Positions 21,690 to 22,549 of a stretch of 22,549 nt of DNA are shown piece by piece. The stretch spans positions 1 through 22,549 of the forward strand of contig CAKRON010000032.1 in the NCBI GenBank assembly GCA_934373455.1, given 5' to 3'. The translations under genes and the position numbers were made by a program. This DNA comes from an uncultured Marvinbryantia sp. GTDB taxonomy: Bacteria; Bacillota; Clostridia; Lachnospirales; Lachnospiraceae. How positions within the stretch are numbered: position 1 is the first letter of the stretch; every line of letters begins with the position of its first letter. The notes beneath the pieces were generated by a model, which was given only the letters and a program-made list of their open reading frames with translations, did no database searches and was not told the origin of the DNA.

Positions 21690-22295
21690 CTATTTAGGAT
21701 CTTTCTTTTTACTTCTGTGCAGGCGCTGCAGCCATCTGCTTTCTTTCGACGCTGCAACCATTTGTCGGTTCTGGTGCTGGCGTATGGATTCATCCAGCTT
21801 CCGATACCGCTCTTCTTCTCGCTGCTCCTGCATATGCACCAGATAATCCATTTCTCTGGAAAAGGTCACTTCGATATGTTTCTCCAGAGTTTCATTATTC
21901 TCCTTCACCACACGCTCCACAATTCCTTCTACCAGATTCTCAAAATGCTTTAATTTCTCAGTATTTTCCTGCACTACTTGAAGTTCCTGTGTATCTTCCT
22001 TACGATCCTGGTGTTCTTCTTCAGGCGTTGCTTTTTCAGATGTTGATGTTTCCTGCTTTGTCTGAAATTTTTCAAGTCCTCTTAAAATTGTCTTAATTGC
22101 TTTTAACTGAAGTCCTTTTTCCTTGAGATCTTTCACCTTCTGAAATGTCTCAATATTTTCCCGGGTGTAGTATCGATGTCCCAGCTCTGTTCTGCCAATA
22201 GGAAGTTCCAGTTCCTCTTCCCAATATCTGAGAACATGTGACTCCACTTCTACAATTCTGGCTGCGTCTGAGATCAGATATCTCTGCTCCTCCAC
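21690..22295 (-). CDS. MerR-type HTH protein with long coiled-coil (RacA-like architecture)
   Basis: The N-terminal 70 residues are a MerR-type winged HTH: RYLISDAARIVEVESHVLRYWEEE, then GRTELGHRYYTRENIETFQKVKDLKEKGLQLKAI-type sequence. After a charged linker (about 80-115), residues to about 180 form a predicted coiled-coil (LVEGIVERVVKENNETLEKHIEVTF, then MQEQREEERYRKLDESI), ending in a basic tail. There is no ligand-binding domain or cysteine set of metal sensors. The architecture recalls RacA-like chromosome-organising proteins and several uncharacterised Lachnospiraceae HTH proteins. The start is chosen as GTG 22295, because GGAGGG (22308-22303) is 7 nt upstream; the ATG at 22310 overlaps that site and lacks one of its own. 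It would add 5 residues. Confidence 0.8.
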   Translation of the reverse strand: MEEQRYLISDAARIVEVESHVLRYWEEELELPIGRTELGHRYYTRENIETFQKVKDLKEKGLQLKAIKTILRGLEKFQTKQETSTSEKATPEEEHQDRKEDTQELQVVQENTEKLKHFENLVEGIVERVVKENNETLEKHIEVTFSREMDYLVHMQEQREEERYRKLDESIRQHQNRQMVAASKESRWLQRLHRSKKKDPK

Positions 22296-22365
22296 CCTGC
22301 TTCCCTCCATATTTTATTTTTACGCTATGTGCGCTTTATCGCCAGGCTTTTGCCTTGCTGACCTG

Positions 22366-22374
22366 ATTATACCA
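22366..22374 (-). promoter_or_regulatory. Extended -10 promoter of the MerR-type gene
   Basis: On the minus strand TGGTATAAT (22374-22366) is a perfect extended -10. No good -35 is found, which is usual for the extended type. The leader includes AGGC/GCCT with a 4-nt loop. Confidence 0.6.
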
Positions 22375-22431
22375 TAGTTCCACAGTAATCTGGCAGGAAA
22401 TTCATCGCAAGATTCGACATTTTGTTTGTGT

Positions 22432-22549
22432 TTATTCTATGCCGTATTCTTTTAGCAACTGCTCACAGTATTCTTTATCTTCTGTTGCCCTCTGCAAATC
22501 ATCCAGGCGTTTTTCCTTCAGCAGTCTGGCTGTCAGCACCGACATCCGG
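22432..22549 (-). CDS. C-terminal end of an unidentified protein (5' part outside window)
   Basis: About 39 codons are open on the minus strand from the right edge to TAA at 22434-22432. They read RMSVLTARLLKEKRLDDLQR, then acidic and basic helical residues, and end KEYGIE. The pattern is similar to the C-terminal tails of Rpn-type PD-(D/E)XK transposase-like nucleases that are frequent in Lachnospiraceae, but the visible part is too short to be sure. An internal ATG near the edge could be a start, but nothing upstream is visible. Confidence 0.45.
   Translation of the reverse strand, partial: RMSVLTARLLKEKRLDDLQRATEDKEYCEQLLKEYGIE

Noticed and set aside
1..22549. CRISPR array, prophage or insertion sequence
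   Set aside because: No regularly spaced repeats, no cas, integrase, capsid or transposase genes. The only repeats are short hairpins or promoter motifs.

Overview
The window looks like a chromosomal segment of a low-GC Gram-positive anaerobe, most likely a Lachnospiraceae/Clostridia member. Grounds: strong AGGAGG-type ribosome binding sites throughout, TTGnnn-17-TATAAT promoters, a type III glutamine synthetase (GlnN), DegV, an AI-2E family permease, a 2[4Fe-4S] ferredoxin, and lineage-typical proteins (a DUF4367-like anti-sigma candidate, a DUF6147-like secreted protein). No phage, transposase, plasmid or CRISPR signature was found. The taxonomic call rests on gene content, not on a marker gene.

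Layout. (1) 1-3.7 kb, all leftward: DeoR-type repressor, then DeoC-like aldolase, XylF-like binding protein and the 5' part of a XylG-like ATPase that runs off the left edge. This is a sugar uptake and cleavage operon. A 16-bp motif shared by the repressor and aldolase promoters is the probable operator. (2) 3.8-4.2 kb: tRNA-Lys(CTT), leftward, with its own promoter, followed by a 200-bp hairpin-rich element between imperfect direct repeats. (3) 4.3-6.5 kb: AI-2E family permease, a bidirectional palindromic terminator, an unlisted 50-codon gene, and trmB. (4) 6.5-7.0 kb: a gene-poor gap with a tight cluster of DnaA-box-like 9-mers. (5) 7.0-8.6 kb: degV divergent from a TetR regulator, with three copies of a candidate operator between them. 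(6) 8.6-11.8 kb: Fic AMP-transferase and glnN, whose leader holds an intrinsic terminator. (7) 11.9-15.5 kb, leftward: a cysteine-rich unknown, then a beta-CASP metallo-beta-lactamase closely followed by a lipid kinase. (8) 15.5-19.1 kb: secreted DUF6147-like protein, single-TM anti-sigma candidate, murG on the opposite strand, and an ECF sigma factor. (9) 19.1-19.3 kb: a candidate structured non-coding RNA with its own terminator. (10) 19.3-22.5 kb: HIT hydrolase, a minimal histidine kinase overlapping tail-to-tail with a rhomboid protease, ferredoxin, a MerR/coiled-coil protein, and the end of a further gene.

Most of the window is housekeeping and local regulation. The items most worth follow-up are the multibranched RNA candidate at 19.1-19.3 kb, the DnaA-box cluster at 6.77-6.88 kb, the hairpin between Shine-Dalgarno and start codon of the aldolase gene, the glnN leader terminator, and the sigma/anti-sigma pair separated by murG. 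All calls are by eye from sequence; no database search was run.
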